Shown piece after piece: positions 22,218 through 35,654 of a DNA stretch of 64,000 nucleotides. The notes below the pieces were generated by a model, which was not told where the DNA came from, searched no databases, and worked only from the letters and a program-made list of their open reading frames with translations. A program made the position numbers and the translations under genes. This DNA is from Nemertoderma westbladi (Eukaryota > Xenacoelomorpha > Nemertodermatida > Nemertodermatidae): positions 1 through 64,000 of the forward strand of contig JAUCBJ010002442.1 of assembly GCA_032718475.1 (NCBI GenBank). The letters are read 5' to 3'. Numbering within the stretch: position 1 is the stretch's first letter; the number at the start of each line of letters is the position of its first letter.

Positions 22218-23793
22218 GTCTGTACTCCCAGATATTCCCATTGGCGATATCTCCTTTGCAGAAGTGAAGGCTGCTGCAAAGAGCATTAAGACCAATCGTG
22301 CCAGTGGAGTAGATGGTGTTCCCCCTGAGGTCTTTAAAATACCTGAGTGTTTAAAGCTCATCTATCCCATCATAGTAGACATGTACCGAACAACAAGAGT
22401 CCCACAAGAAATGAAAACAAATAAGTTGGTGCCAGTTCCCAAGAAGGGCAACCTAACACTCTATGGTTCTTTTCGGGGAATCTCATTGATCTCGATTGCT
22501 GCAAAGCTATACAATAGGATTCTATTAAATCGCATCAGGGATCCCATTGAGAGACTGCTCCGTGGAAATCAGAATGGGTCCCGTAAAGGTCGTGGGACCA
22601 TGGAGCCCATTTTGGCACTTAGAAGGATAATTGAAGAATTATCAAAAAAGAAAGACAGGCATCTGGCTGTTATCTTTGTTGACTTCTTCAAGGCCTTTGA
22701 TTCAGTTTCTCGCTCACGTATGTTCAGCATACTTTCATTATATGGGATTCCTGATGAAATTATTGCAGCAATCAGATCAGTATACAATGGTTCGACAACA
22801 TTTGTGTCTACTGTTGACGGTGACACAGAACCATTTGAAGTGTTATGGGGCGTCCTCCAAGGAGACACACTTGCACCATTCTTGTTCATTATTGTGGTTG
22901 ACTATGTTCTACGCATGTCCTTAGATCATCATAATGATGATGGGGTGATGATAACTCCACCTACTGGCTCCAGAAGTCGAGGAAATCCTGCCAAGTACCT
23001 AACTGATCTAGACTTTGCTGATGACTTAGGAGTACTCTCAGAATCATTAGAGGGAGCCCAACGGCTCCTCAGCTCATTAGAACATGCTGCTTCTAGTGTT
23101 GGTCTTTTTATTAACTCCAGAAAGACCAAAATTCTGACCGTTAACTTTGAAAGTCCTCAGCAAGTCTCTGATCGGATGAGCATAAGCTCAAAGGATGGTA
23201 TGCTTGAGCATGTGGACGACTTCTGTTACCTGGGATCATGGATCCGGAAGTCAGGTGAGGACCTTCGAATACGTAAGGGAAAGGCATGGACAGCCTTGAA
23301 TAGGCTTTCCAAGATTTGGAAATCACCGAGAATTAATCGGAAACTTAAGGTCCGATTATTTAGAGCAGCAGTAGTTCCAGTACTCCTCTACGGGAGTCCA
23401 TGCTGGGCTCTAACTGCTGAGGACACCAAATCTCTGGATGGCACATTCACAAGAATGCTACGCCGGGTTCATTGTGTCAAGTACAATGCACACATCTCCA
23501 ACCAGACACTATATAACATTGGAGGTGTCTCATTGGTTCCCCCAAGCTTGACACTAGAACAAAATCGCCTCCGCTTTGCAGGACATTGCTTTCGCCGTGA
23601 GGACCAGCCAGTGCATAATCTTGTACTTTGGCAGCCTCATGGAGTGAATAAGCATGGTGGACAGCCCATGACTTTCTTGAGACGCATCTTAAAGGACACT
23701 GGCCTTAAAGATGCGGATGATCTAGCAAATGTCATGGGTGATAGGGAGTTGTGGCGGTGCAATTTTGTTGACAAGCCGGCACAGCATTCTTAA
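22210..23793 (+). CDS. Reverse transcriptase ORF of RTE-like element (copy 1)
   Basis: The frame of 527 codons has no obvious own start; it continues the endonuclease frame after a shift, with the first internal ATG at 22381. RT motifs in order: fingers block GVDGVPPEVFK, KLVPVPKKGN..RGISLI, QNGSRKGRGT, motif A FVDFFKAFDSV, motif B WGVLQGDTLAPFLF, motif C DFADDLGVLS, then VDDFCYLGSWI and the C-terminal R.RFAGHCFRRED box, ending FVDKPAQHS. The three catalytic aspartates are present. One unusual residue is S in QNGSRKG, where copy 3 has the usual F. The RT frame itself is intact but lacks a functional endonuclease, so the copy is non-autonomous. Confidence 0.9.
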   Translation: MSESVLPDIPIGDISFAEVKAAAKSIKTNRASGVDGVPPEVFKIPECLKLIYPIIVDMYRTTRVPQEMKTNKLVPVPKKGNLTLYGSFRGISLISIAAKLYNRILLNRIRDPIERLLRGNQNGSRKGRGTMEPILALRRIIEELSKKKDRHLAVIFVDFFKAFDSVSRSRMFSILSLYGIPDEIIAAIRSVYNGSTTFVSTVDGDTEPFEVLWGVLQGDTLAPFLFIIVVDYVLRMSLDHHNDDGVMITPPTGSRSRGNPAKYLTDLDFADDLGVLSESLEGAQRLLSSLEHAASSVGLFINSRKTKILTVNFESPQQVSDRMSISSKDGMLEHVDDFCYLGSWIRKSGEDLRIRKGKAWTALNRLSKIWKSPRINRKLKVRLFRAAVVPVLLYGSPCWALTAEDTKSLDGTFTRMLRRVHCVKYNAHISNQTLYNIGGVSLVPPSLTLEQNRLRFAGHCFRREDQPVHNLVLWQPHGVNKHGGQPMTFLRRILKDTGLKDADDLANVMGDRELWRCNFVDKPAQHS

Positions 23794-23920
23794 AAATGCA
23801 GCTGCAATGCAGCATGCCGATCCTAGTAGTAGTAGTAGTAGTAGTATGACCTAGCAAGTAACAACCCCCCTGATTAGTCCTCGCTCTCGCGATAATATGA
23901 TATTATATTTAATGAAACAA

Positions 23921-24020
23921 TTCGTGTTCAACACCCCAAATTACCCCAGCATGAACAATTTTGACATCTATATGCAATGATTATGGCTGTAAATAGGAAA
24001 AATGTCATCTACGCACCTAT
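23921..24020 (-). repeat. Right arm of the split inverted-repeat element
   Basis: ttcgtgttcaacaccccaaa ... gtcatctacgcacctat is the near-identical inverse of 21185-21285. The 29-bp array starts ~30 bp to its right, after a (TA)n stretch. Confidence 0.85.
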
Positions 24021-24051
24021 ATTGTACCTATATATATATATGCGATGTATT

Positions 24052-25016
24052 TTTATTACCACCGAACAGGAATTTCCTTGGGTATTACCACCGAACAGGC
24101 ATTACCTTGGGTATTACCACCGAACAGGCATTTCCTTGGGTATTACCACCGAACAGTCATTACCTTGGGTATTACCACCGAACAGGCATTACCTTGGGTA
24201 TTACCACCGAACAGGCATTACCTTGGGTATTACCTTGGGTATTACCACCGAACAGGCATTACCTTGGGTATTACCACCGAACAGGCATTACCTTGGGTAT
24301 TACCACCGAGCAGACATTACCTTGGGTATTACCACCGAACAGGCATTACCTTGGGTATTACAACCGAACAGGCATTACCTTGGGTATTACCAAACGGGCA
24401 TTCCCTTGGGTATTATCATCGAACAGGCATTACCTTGGGTATTACCACCGAACAGGCATAACCTTGGGTATTACCACCGAACCGGCATTACCTTGGGTAT
24501 TACCACCGAACAGGCATTACCTTGGGTATTACCACCGAACAGGCATTACCTTGGGTATTACCACCGAACAGGCATTACCTTGGGTATTACCACCGAACAG
24601 GCATTACCTTGGGTATTACCACCGAACAGGCATTACCTTGGGTATTACCACCGAACAGGCATTACCTTGGGTATTACCACCGAACAGGCATTACCTTGGG
24701 TATTACCACAGAACAGGCATTACCTTGGGTATTAGCACCGAACAGGCGTTACCTTGGGTATTACCACCGAACAGGCATTACCTTGGGTATTACCACCGAA
24801 CAGGCATTACCTTGGGTATTACCACCGAACAGGCGTTACCGTGGGTATTACCACCGAACAGGCATTACCTTGGGTATTACCAAACAGGCATTACCTTGGG
24901 TATTACCAAACAGGCATTACCTTGGGTATTACCACCGAACAGGCATTACCTTGGGTATTACCACCCACCGAACAGGCATTACCTTGGGTATTACCACCCA
25001 CCGAACAGGCACTACC
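24052..25016. repeat. 29-bp minisatellite, about 33 copies
   Basis: The unit is ggtattaccaccgaacaggc plus attaccttg. Twenty-nine is not divisible by three and the unit lacks plus-strand stops, so every plus frame reads the same 29-residue repeat (LGITTEQALPWVLPPNRHYL...), giving overlapping frames up to 340 codons. These are not genes. Some units lack accg (near 24390 and 24880-24915) or carry a duplicated ccac near the right end. Confidence 0.97.
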
Positions 25017-26074
25017 GCGCTTAATTTAGCCGAAAAGGTTCTCCAATATTTACGCCATATTTTAAATGTAATTATAGTGAAAAATAACGAAAACACTTCC
25101 ATTACCAAAAATCAAGCAAATATAATTGAAATGTGGATCTAAGGTAGAATGCTAGTGTGGAATTATAGGAATGTTGGGTAAACGTCAAGTAAATATGTTG
25201 TAAGGTCAAAGGTCACTGGCCGGCAGGAAGGAGTGCGAAACAACATCACATCTCAAACCAAATATCCCGGAAATTAAAATACGGGGAAAGGTGGGAGGAC
25301 TTCAACCAGTTAATGTGAGAAGCACGCCTATACATCACGCATAAGGTAGACAATTAATGCACTTTACTACATGGCTCGCACCACTACACGAGGTCGGCTA
25401 AAAGCGAATACTCCTCGTTGGTGTTGGTGTAGGTTGAGAGTTAATGTTAATAGTATCCAGGGGGTTCGTCATGACTTAGGTAAAAAAAGCATTGGTAGGT
25501 AAAAAGATGCAGGCTTTACAATGAATTTTAGTATTCTAAATAATGTGACTATTTACATACTATCATGTCATATACTGTCATACTGTCATGTACATATCTA
25601 CATACATAATGTTTTACAGTGGTGTTAATATCACATAGAAGGAATAGTGAAAGCTGAACACACGGTATGGCAATAACACACAAATAATAGTTGTAGCCAA
25701 AACAAGGGAAATCACATAGGATGCTGACACACAACAGATAATTAATGCGGAAAGTGATTATTACTCTGACGTCACGAAAGATAGAAACAAAGTGGTTTAT
25801 CTAGCAAGGTTACAGAGACAATTGATATAATTAGGAAACACGTACGTATATAAATATCCGTAGAGTTAGGTTTGGTACAACAGGGTCGGTAAATCAATAT
25901 CCGATGCAACTAAAATCAATACAACTGATTCTCTCATGTTTATACTAAGGAATTATAAGTTGAATATTCGATGCCTTAATCTCGTTTGTTTAAGGTTTAA
26001 ATTTCGTTTCTGGAACTTCTGTTTTCATAACTAATTTTTTTATTTATGGTTTTTTTGATAACATACATCGTCAT
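25017..26074. other. Unique sequence between two arrays, nothing recognised
   Basis: No frame longer than ~60 codons, no splice pattern and no inverted termini were seen. Confidence 0.5.
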
Positions 26075-29000
26075 TATAATGTTTACTAACCACCAGATTT
26101 AGAGAAGGCCGTGACACAATCTATAAGGTTTACAAACTACTAGAGATAAAGAAGGCCGTGACACAATCTATAAGGTTTACAAACAACCAGAGTTAGGGGG
26201 AGGGGGCGTGACACAATATATAAGATTTACAAACTACCTGAGTTAGGGGGAGGGGGCGTGACACAATCTATAAGGTTTACAAACTACTAGAGTTAGAGAA
26301 GGCCGTGACACAATCTATAAGGTTTACAAACTACCAGAGTTAGGGGGAGGAGCCGTGACACAATCTATAAGGTTTACAAACTACCTGAGTTAGGGGGAGG
26401 AGCCGTGACACAATCTATAAGGTTTACAAACTACCTGAGTTAGGGGGAGGAGCCGTGACACAATCTATAAGGTTTACAAACTACCAGAGTTAGGGGGAGG
26501 AGCCGTGACACAATCTATAAGGTTTACAAACTACCTGAGTTAGGGGGAGGAGCCGTGACACAATCTATAAGGTTTACAAACTACCAGAGTTAGGGGGAGG
26601 AGCCGTGACACAATCTATAAGGTTTACAAACTACCAGAGTTAGGGGGAGGGGGCGTGACACAATCTATAAGGTTTACAAACTACCTGAGTTAGGGGGAGG
26701 AGCCGTGACACAATCTATAAGGTTTACAAACTACCAGAGTTAGGGGGAGGAGCCGTGACACAATCTATAAGGTTTACAAACTACCAGAGTTAGGGGGAGG
26801 AGCCGTGACACAATCTATAAGGTTTACAAACTACTAGAGTTAGGGGGAGGGGGCGTGACACAATCTATAAGGATTACAAACTACCAGAGTTAGGGGGAGG
26901 AGCCGTGACACAATCTATAAGGTTTACAAACTACTAGAGTTAGGGGGAGGGGGCGTGACACAATCTATAAGGATTACAAACTACCAGAGTTAGGGGGAGG
27001 AGCCGTGACACAATCTATAAGGTTTACAAACTACCTGAGTTAGGGGGAGGAGCCGTGACACAATCTATAAGGTTTACAAACTACCTGAGTTAGGGGGAGG
27101 AGCCGTGACACAATCTATAAGGTTTACAAACTACCTGAGTTAGGGGGAGGAGCCGTGACACAATCTATAAGGTTTACAAACTACTAGAGTTAGGGGGAGG
27201 GGGCGTGACACAATCTATAAGGATTACAAACTACCAGAGTTAGGGGGAGGAGCCGTGACACAATCTATAAGGTTTACAAACTACCTGAGTTAGGGGGAGG
27301 AGCCGTGACACAATCTATAAGGTTTACAAACTACCTGAGTTAGGGGGAGGAGCCGTGACACAATCTATAAGGTTTACAAACTACCAGAGTTAGGGGGAGG
27401 GGGCGTGACACAATCTATAAGGTTTACAAACTACCAGAGTTAGGGGGAGGGGGCGTGACACAATCTATAACGTTTACAAACTACTAGAGATAAAGAAGGC
27501 CGTGACACAATCTATAAGGTTTACAAACTACCAGAGTTAGGGGGAGGAGCCGTGACACAATCTATAAGGTTTACAAACTACCAGAGTTAGGGGGAGGGGG
27601 CGTGACACAATCTATAACGTTTACAAACTACTAGAGATAAAGAAGGCCGTGACACAATCTATAAGGTTTACAAACTACCAGAGTTAGGGGGAGGAGCCGT
27701 GACACAATCTATAAGGTTTACAAACTACCAGAGTTAGGGGGAGGGGGCGTGACACAATCTATAAGGTTTACAAACTACCAGAGTTAGGGGGAGGGGGCGT
27801 GACACAATCTATAACGTTTACAAACTACTAGAGATAAAGAAGGCCGTGACACAATCTATAAGGTTTACAAACTACCAGAGTTAGGGGGAGGAGCCGTGAC
27901 ACAATCTATAAGGTTTACAAACTACCAGAGTTAGGGGGAGGAGGCGTGACACAATCTATAAGGTTTACAAACAACTTATTGTGCCACGACACAATCTATA
28001 AGGTTTACAAACTACCAGAGTTAGTGGGAGGAGCCGTGACACAATCTATAAGGTTTACAAACTACCAGAGTTAGGGGGAGGGGGCGTGACACAATCTATA
28101 AGGTTTACAAACTACCAGAGTTAGGGGGAGGGGGCGTGACACAATCTATAAGGTTTACAAACTACCTGAGTTAGGGGGAGGAGCCGTGACACAATCTATA
28201 AGGATTACAAACTACCTGAGTTAGGGGGAGGAGCCGTGACACAATCTATAAGGTTTACAAACTACCAGAGTTAGGGGGAGGAGCCGTGACACAATCTATA
28301 AGGTTTACAAACTACCAGAGTTAGTGGGAGGAGCCGTGACACAATCTATAAGGTTTACAAACTACCAGAGTTAGGGGGAGGGGGCGTGACACAATCTATA
28401 AGGATTACAAACTACCTGAGTTAGGGGGAGGAGCCGTGACACAATCTATAAGGTTTACAAACTACCAGAGTTAGGGGGAGGAGCCGTGACACAATCTATA
28501 AGGTTTACAAACTACCAGAGTTAGGGGGAGGAGCCGTGACACAATCTATAAGGTTTACAAACAACCAGAGTTAGGGGGAGGGGGCGTGACACAATATATA
28601 AGATTTACAAACTACCTGAGTTAGGGGGAGGGGGCGTGACACAATATATAAGATTTACAAACTACCTGAGTTAGGGGGAGGGGGCGTGACACAATCTATA
28701 AGGTTTACAAACTACCAGAGTTAGGGGGAGGGGGCGTGACACAATCTATAAGGTTTACAAACTACCAGAGTTAGGGGGAGGAGCCGTGACACAATCTATA
28801 AGGTTTACAAACAACCAGAGTTAGGGGGAGGGGGCGTGACACAATATATAAGATTTACAAACTACCTGAGTTAGGGGGAGGGGGCGTGACACAATCTATA
28901 AGGTTTACAAACTACCAGAGTTAGGGGGAGGGGGCGTGACACAATCTATAAGGTTTACAAACTACCAGAGTTAGGGGGAGGGGGCGTGACACAATCTATA

Positions 29001-32000
29001 AGGTTTACAAACTACCAGAGTTAGGGGGAGGGGGCGTGACACAATCTATAAGGTTTACAAACTACCAGAGTTAGGGGGAGGAGCCGTGATACAATCTATA
29101 CGGTTTACAAACTACCAGAGTTAGGGGGAGGGGGCGTGACACAATATATAAGGTTTACAAACTACCAGAGTTAGGGGGAAGAGCCGTGACACAATCTATA
29201 AGGTTTACAAACTACCAGAGTTAGGGGGAGGGGGCGTGACACAATCTATAAGATTTACAAACTACCAGAGTTAGGGGGAGGAGCCGTGACACAATCTATA
29301 AGATTTACAAACTACCAGAGTTAGGGGGAGGGGGCGTGACACAATCTATAAGATTTACAAACTACCAGAGTTAGGGGGAGGAGCCGTGACACAATCTATA
29401 AGATTTACAAACTACCAGAGTTAGGGGGAGGGGGCGTGACACAATCTATAAGGTTTACAAACTACCAGAGTTAGGGGGAGGGGGCGTGACACAATCTATA
29501 AGGTTTACAAACTACCAGAGTTAGGGGGAGGGGGCGTGACACAATCTATAAGGTTTACAAACTACCAGAGTTAGGGGGAGGGGGCGTGACACAATCTATA
29601 AGATTTACAAACTACCAGAGTTAGGGGGAGGAGCCGTGACACAATCTATAAGATTTACAAACTACCAGAGTTAGGGGGAGGGGGCGTGACACAATCTATA
29701 AGATTTACAAACTACCAGAGTTAGGGGGAGGAGCCGTGACACAATCTATAAGGTTTACAAACTACCAGAGTTAGTGGGAGGAGCCGTGACACAATCTATA
29801 AGGTTTACAAACTACCAGAGTTGGGGGAGGGGGCGTGACACAATCTATAAGGTTTACAAACTACCTGAGTTAGGGGGAGGGGGCGTGACACAATCTATAA
29901 GATTTACAAACTACCAGAGTTAGGGGGAAGGGGCGTGACACAATCTATAAGGTTTACAAACTACCTGAGTTAGGGGGAGGGGGCGTGACACAATCTATAA
30001 GGTTTACAAACTACCTGAGTTAGGGGGAGGGGGCGTGACACAATCTATAAGATTTACAAACTACCAGAGTTAGGGGGAGGAGCCGTGACACAATCTATAA
30101 GGTTTACAAACTACCAGAGTTGGGGGAGGGGGCGTGACACAATCTATAAGGTTTACAAACTACCAGAGTTGGGGGAGGGGGCGTGACACAATCTATAAGG
30201 TTTACAAACTACCTGAGTTAGGGGGAGGGGGCGTGACACAATCTATAAGATTTACAAACTACCAGAGTTAGGGGAGGGGGCGTGACACAATCTTATAAGG
30301 TTTACAAACTACCTGAGTTAGGGGGAGGGGGCGTGACACAATCTATAAGATTTACAAACAACCAGAGTTAGGGGGAGGAGCCGTGACACAATCTATAAGG
30401 TTTACAAACTACCAGAGTTAGGGGGAGGGGGCGTGACACAATCTATAAGATTTACAAACTACCAGAGTTAGGGGAGGGGGCGTGACACAATCTATGAGGT
30501 TTACAAACTACCTGAGTTAGGGGGAGGGGGCGTGACACAATCTATAAGATTTACAAACAACCAGAGTTAGGGGGAGGAGCCGTGACACAATCTATAAGGT
30601 TTACAAACTACCAGAGTTAGGGGGAGGGGGCGTGACACAATCTATAAGATTTACAAACTACCAGAGTTAGGGGGAGGAGCCGTGACACAATCTATAAGAT
30701 TTACAAACAACCAGAGTTAGGGGGAGGAGCCGTGACACAATCTATAAGGTTTACAAACTACTAGAGTTAGGGGGAGGGGGCGTGACACAATCTATATGGT
30801 TTACAAACTACCTGAGTTAGGGGGAGGGGGCGTGACACAATCTATAAGGTTTACAAACTACCAGAGTTAGGGGGAGGGGGCGTGACACAATCTATAAGGT
30901 TTACAAACTACCAGAGTTAGGGGGAGGGGGCGTGACACAATCTATAAGGTTTACAAACAACCAGAGTTAGGGGGAGGGGGCGTGACACAATCTATAAGGT
31001 TTACAAACTACCAGAGTTAGGGGGAGGGGGCGTGACACAATCTATAAGGTTTACAAACTACCAGAGTTAGGGGGAGGGGGCGTGACACAATCTATAAGGT
31101 TTACAAACAACCAGAGTTAGGGGGAGGGGGCGTGACACAATCTATAAGGTTTACAAACTACCAGAGTTAGGGGGAGGGGGCGTGACACAATCTATAAGGT
31201 TTACAAACAACCAGAGTTAGGGGGAGGGGGCGTGACACAATCTATAAGGTTTACAAACTACCAGAGTTAGGGGGAGGGGGCGTGACACAATCTATAAGGT
31301 TTACAAACTACCAGAGTTAGGGGGAGGGGGCGTGACACAATCTATAAGGTTTACAAACTACCAGAGTTAGGGGGAGGGGGCGTGACACAATCTATAAGGT
31401 TTACAAACAACCAGAGTTAGGGGGAGGGGGCGTGACACAATCTATAAGGTTTACAAACTACCAGAGTTAGGGGGAGGGGGCGTGACACAATCTATAAGGT
31501 TTACAAACTACCAGAGTTAGGGGGAGGAGCCGTGACACAATCTATAAGGTTTACAAACTACCAGAGTTAGGGGGAGGGGGCGTGACACAATCTATAAGGT
31601 TTACAAACTACCAGAGTTAGGGGGAGGGGGCGTGACACAATCTATAAGGTTTACAAACAACCAGAGTTAGGGGGAGGGGGCGTGACACAATCTATAAGGT
31701 TTACAAACTACCAGAGTTAGGGGGAGGGGGCGTGACACAATCTATAAGGTTTACAAACTACCAGAGTTAGGGGGAGGGGGCGTGACACAATCTATAAGGT
31801 TTACAAACAACCAGAGTTAGGGGGAGGGGGCGTGACACAATCTATAAGGTTTACAAACTACCTGAGTTAGGGGGAGGGGGCGTGACACAATCTATAACGT
31901 TTACAAACTACCTGAGTTAGGGGGAGGGGGCGTGACACAATCTATAAGATTTACAAACTACCAGAGTTAGGTGGAGGGGGCGTGACACAATCTATAAGGT

Positions 32001-34090
32001 TTACAAACTACCTGAGTTAGGGGGAGGGGGCGTGACACAATCTATAAGATTTACAAACTACCAGAGTTAGGTGGAGGGGGCGTGACACAATCTATAAGGT
32101 TTACAAACTACCTGAGTTAGGGGGAGGGGGCGTGACACAATCTATAAGATTTACAAACTACCAGAGTTAGGGGGAGGGGGCGTGACACAATCTATAAGGT
32201 TTACAAACTACCTGAGTTAGGGGGAGGGGGCGTGACACAATCTATAAGGTTTACAAACTACCTGAGTTAGGGGGAGGAGCCGTGACACAATCTATAAGGT
32301 TTACAAACTACCAGAGTTGGGGGAGGGGGCGTGACACAATCTATAAGGTTTACAAACTACCTGAGTTAGGGGGAGGGGGCGTGACACAATCTATAAGATT
32401 TACAAACTACCAGAGTTAGGGGGAGGAGCCGTGACACAATCTATAAGGTTTACAAACTACCAGAGTTGGGGGAGGGGGCGTGACACAATCTATAAGGTTT
32501 ACAAACTACCTGAGTTAGGGGGAGGGGGCGTGACACAATCTATAAGATTTACAAACTACCAGAGTTAGGGGGAGGGGGCGTGACACAATCTATAAGGTTT
32601 ACAAACTACCAGCGTTAGGGGGAGGGGGCGTGACTCAATCTATAAGGTTTACAAACTACCTGAGTTAGGGGGAGGGGGCGTGACACAATCTATAAGATTT
32701 ACAAACTACCAGAGTTAGGGGGAGGGGGCGTGACACAATCTATAAGGTTTACAAACTACCAGCGTTAGGGGGAGGGGGCGTGACTCAATCTATAAGGTTT
32801 ACAAACTACCTGAGTTAGGGGGAGGGGGCGTGACACAATCTATAAGATTTACAAACTACCTGAGTTAGGGGGAGGGGGCGTGACACAATCTATAAGATTT
32901 ACAAACTACCAGAGTTAGGGGGAGGGGGCGTGACACAATCTATAAGGTTTACAAACTACCTGAGTTAGGGGGAGGGGGCGTGACACAATCTATAAGGTTT
33001 ACAAACTACCAGCGTTAGGGGGAGGGGGCGTGACTCAATCTATAAGGTTTACAAACTACCTGAGTTAGGGGGAGGGGGCGTGACACAATCTATAAGATTT
33101 ACAAACTACCAGAGTTAGGGGGAGGGGGCGTGACACAATCTATAAGGTTTACAAACTACCAGCGTTAGGGGGAGGGGGCGTGACTCAATCTATAAGGTTT
33201 ACAAACTACCTGAGTTAGGGGGAGGGGGCGTGACACAATCTATAAGATTTACAAACTACCTGAGTTAGGGGGAGGGGGCGTGACACAATCTATAAGATTT
33301 ACAAACTACCAGAGTTAGGGGGAGGAGCCGTGACACAATCTATAAGGTTTACAAACTACCAGAGTTGGGGGAGGGGGCGTGACACAATCTATAAGGTTTA
33401 CAAACTACCTGAGTTAGGGGGAGGGGGCGTGACACAATCTATAAGATTTACAAACTACCAGAGTTAGGGGGAGGGGGCGTGACACAATCTATAAGGTTTA
33501 CAAACTACCAGCGTTAGGGGGAGGGGGCGTGACTCAATCTATAAGGTTTACAAACTACCTGAGTTAGGGGGAGGGGGCGTGACACAATCTATAAGATTTA
33601 CAAACTACCAGAGTTAGGGGGAGGGGGCGTGACACAATCTATAAGGTTTACAAACTACCAGCGTTAGGGGGAGGGGGCGTGACTCAATCTATAAGGTATA
33701 CAAACTACCTGAGTTAGGGGGAGGGGGCGTGACACAATCTATAAGATTTACAAACTACCTGAGTTAGGGGGAGGGGGCGTGACACAATCTATAAGATTTA
33801 CAAACTACCAGAGTTAGGGGGAGGGGGCGTGACACAATCTATAAGGTTTACAAACTACCAGCGTTAGGGGGAGGGGGCGTGACTCAATCTATAAGGTTTA
33901 CAAACTACCTGAGTTAGGGGGAGGGGGCGTGACACAATCTATAAGATTTACAAACTACCAGAGTTAGGGGGAGGGGGCGTGACACAATCTATAAGGTTTA
34001 CAAACTACCTGAGTTAGGGGGGGGGGGGGGGGGGGGGTGCGTGACGTAAACTATACGATTTAACTAACTACTAGAGTTAGTTTTACACAA
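26075..34090. repeat. 50-bp minisatellite, about 158 units
   Basis: Unit: ggtttacaaactaccagagt, tagggggaggagccgtgaca, caatctataa. Two major versions differ at ggaggagccgtg / ggagggggcgtg. The first is common in the left part, the second dominates to the right. Stops occur in all frames. Edge units are degenerate: 26075-26160 on the left and 34040-34090 on the right, where a run of ~20 G (34017-34037) replaces the usual ggggga. One aberrant unit lies at 27965-28000. Confidence 0.97.
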
Positions 34091-35640
34091 TGTAAATAAT
34101 AAGAATTCGTTAAGGTTGTAAACAGGTTTGTATATTAACGAATATTGATCCATTGAATTTGCAATCCCGGCAATAATTGCATGTAATTTTATGCAATAAG
34201 ATTCAATTTATCCTGGCTATCGCTACAATCTCAAAGGGCAGGCAAGGTAGCAGCTGTGCTGTATTTGATCGCAGCAACTCAGCATGCTGGCCTTCAATAC
34301 GCACACGAACCATAACGTAACTGAAACAGTGATTGTAACAAAAGATGGATCGGGTTAATTTCAGGAAGGGATCCCTTTGGGTAGGCCTCTACCCCTTCTT
34401 CAATACTAATTCATCAATTACATAGCAAAGCCTCGGTCTGGTTGCATTACTGAATAAAAGACAGATTGAAATAAATTAAAATGGAATTAAAATTACCACC
34501 ACTATTTATGAGAGTGGTTATGTGAGCTTTGAGATAAACAGTGTTGTCAAAATAATTAATTAGAATTACACAGATATTAACTGACTAGAATCAAATGTGT
34601 AGTCTTACAATATATAATACACAATTTTCTTGAAATGTAGAGTCTTGTATCAACTACAAGAACAACAGCGGTGTAACTGGCGCAATATAATATTGAAGGG
34701 GATGCTGACAATATTACACAAGGAGGAGAAACTATCACTTTTTCAAATTTGATGAAATCTCATAAAGACTTGTATAATTTTTTTGGGGATGTGGGGAGGT
34801 GGAGGGGGGGGTCCCGCTCACAGAATGACAACACTATATTCTAGTTCTAGGAATTGGGGTTTACCGATGAGCGATAAAGGAACAAATAGAGAATGGGAAA
34901 AAATGATAAATACGGGGTTATATGGTCATAAATAAATTATTGCATCAAATAAAAGTTTAAGTAAACCCGCGTTAGGTTTATAAACATTACCTTGTTCAAT
35001 GAACGCGGTTATAACCATCTGATCTATGTATTTGCACACTGAGGCAGGGACGGGCGGGTCAGGGTTGGGTGCTTGGATGGTTCAGCTCCAAGTACAGCGG
35101 TTACTGGTACACTCACCGGTGCGTACAGATAGATTACTTTGTCGCAGTGTCACAGAAAGAATAAGAGAGAAGCTCTTCTCTCTACGTCTTGGGATCGCAA
35201 TCTCTCGAACGTACGTCCCTGTGGGACAGCCACGCACAACCATAGCTACTAATTAATTATACCTGCAGCCCAAACTTGCGAAAATATACAGCCAGAAATG
35301 CTAAAAAGGAAAGAGAGATAAACTTGACGTGAATATCACTCGGAGGAATATAGCACTTCATAACTCAGGCCCTCTAGCGAATACTCAATTGAATGGTCGA
35401 CGGTAAAGTAAACACAATTACACCGACGATGCATTAACTCAAATCTTCCCTCGCACATGATTTACATTCGAGGATGAATTCGAATTCACACAACCCGCTT
35501 ATCTATTTATAACTTACTAACAAAACGTAATGCATCATATGTAATAATCCACGAAGTTATATTATTATTGCGGATATTAACTGTGTAGTTAAATCATTAT
35601 GTTCTGCTCAGTACATTAGAAAATAAAATTACACTCACCG
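34091..35640. other. Unique sequence downstream of the Kv4 gene
   Basis: No gene is recognised. A 76-codon plus frame at 35026-35256 (MYLHTEAGTGGSGLGAWMVQ...) lies in a patch of higher GC but has no known motif. On the minus strand this region is beyond the Kv4 poly(A) signal. Confidence 0.4.
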
Positions 35641-35654
35641 AGGGAAATAAACAA

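Larger units (their letters stand above)
21379..23844 (+). mobile_element. RTE-like non-LTR retrotransposon, copy 1 (5'-truncated)
   Basis: The insertion is bounded by TATGACCTAGCA at 21367-21378 and 23845-23856. It starts inside the endonuclease domain, carries the reverse transcriptase and ends with a (TAG)n tail (~23823-23844) rather than poly(A). APE-type endonuclease, no RNase H and a microsatellite tail suggest the RTE group, though the clade needs a tree. This is the longest copy in the window. The whole insertion sits within an older inverted-repeat element. Confidence 0.9.

Noticed and set aside
22210-23793. Host gene encoding a reverse transcriptase
   Set aside because: Target duplications, (TAG)n tail and sister copies show it is a retrotransposon insertion.
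994-34090. CRISPR array
   Set aside because: Repeats are directly contiguous with no unique spacers, there are no cas genes, and the context is a eukaryotic genome.
26075-34090. Interstitial telomere
   Set aside because: TTAGGG occurs once per 50-bp unit, not in tandem, so it is a minisatellite rather than telomeric DNA.
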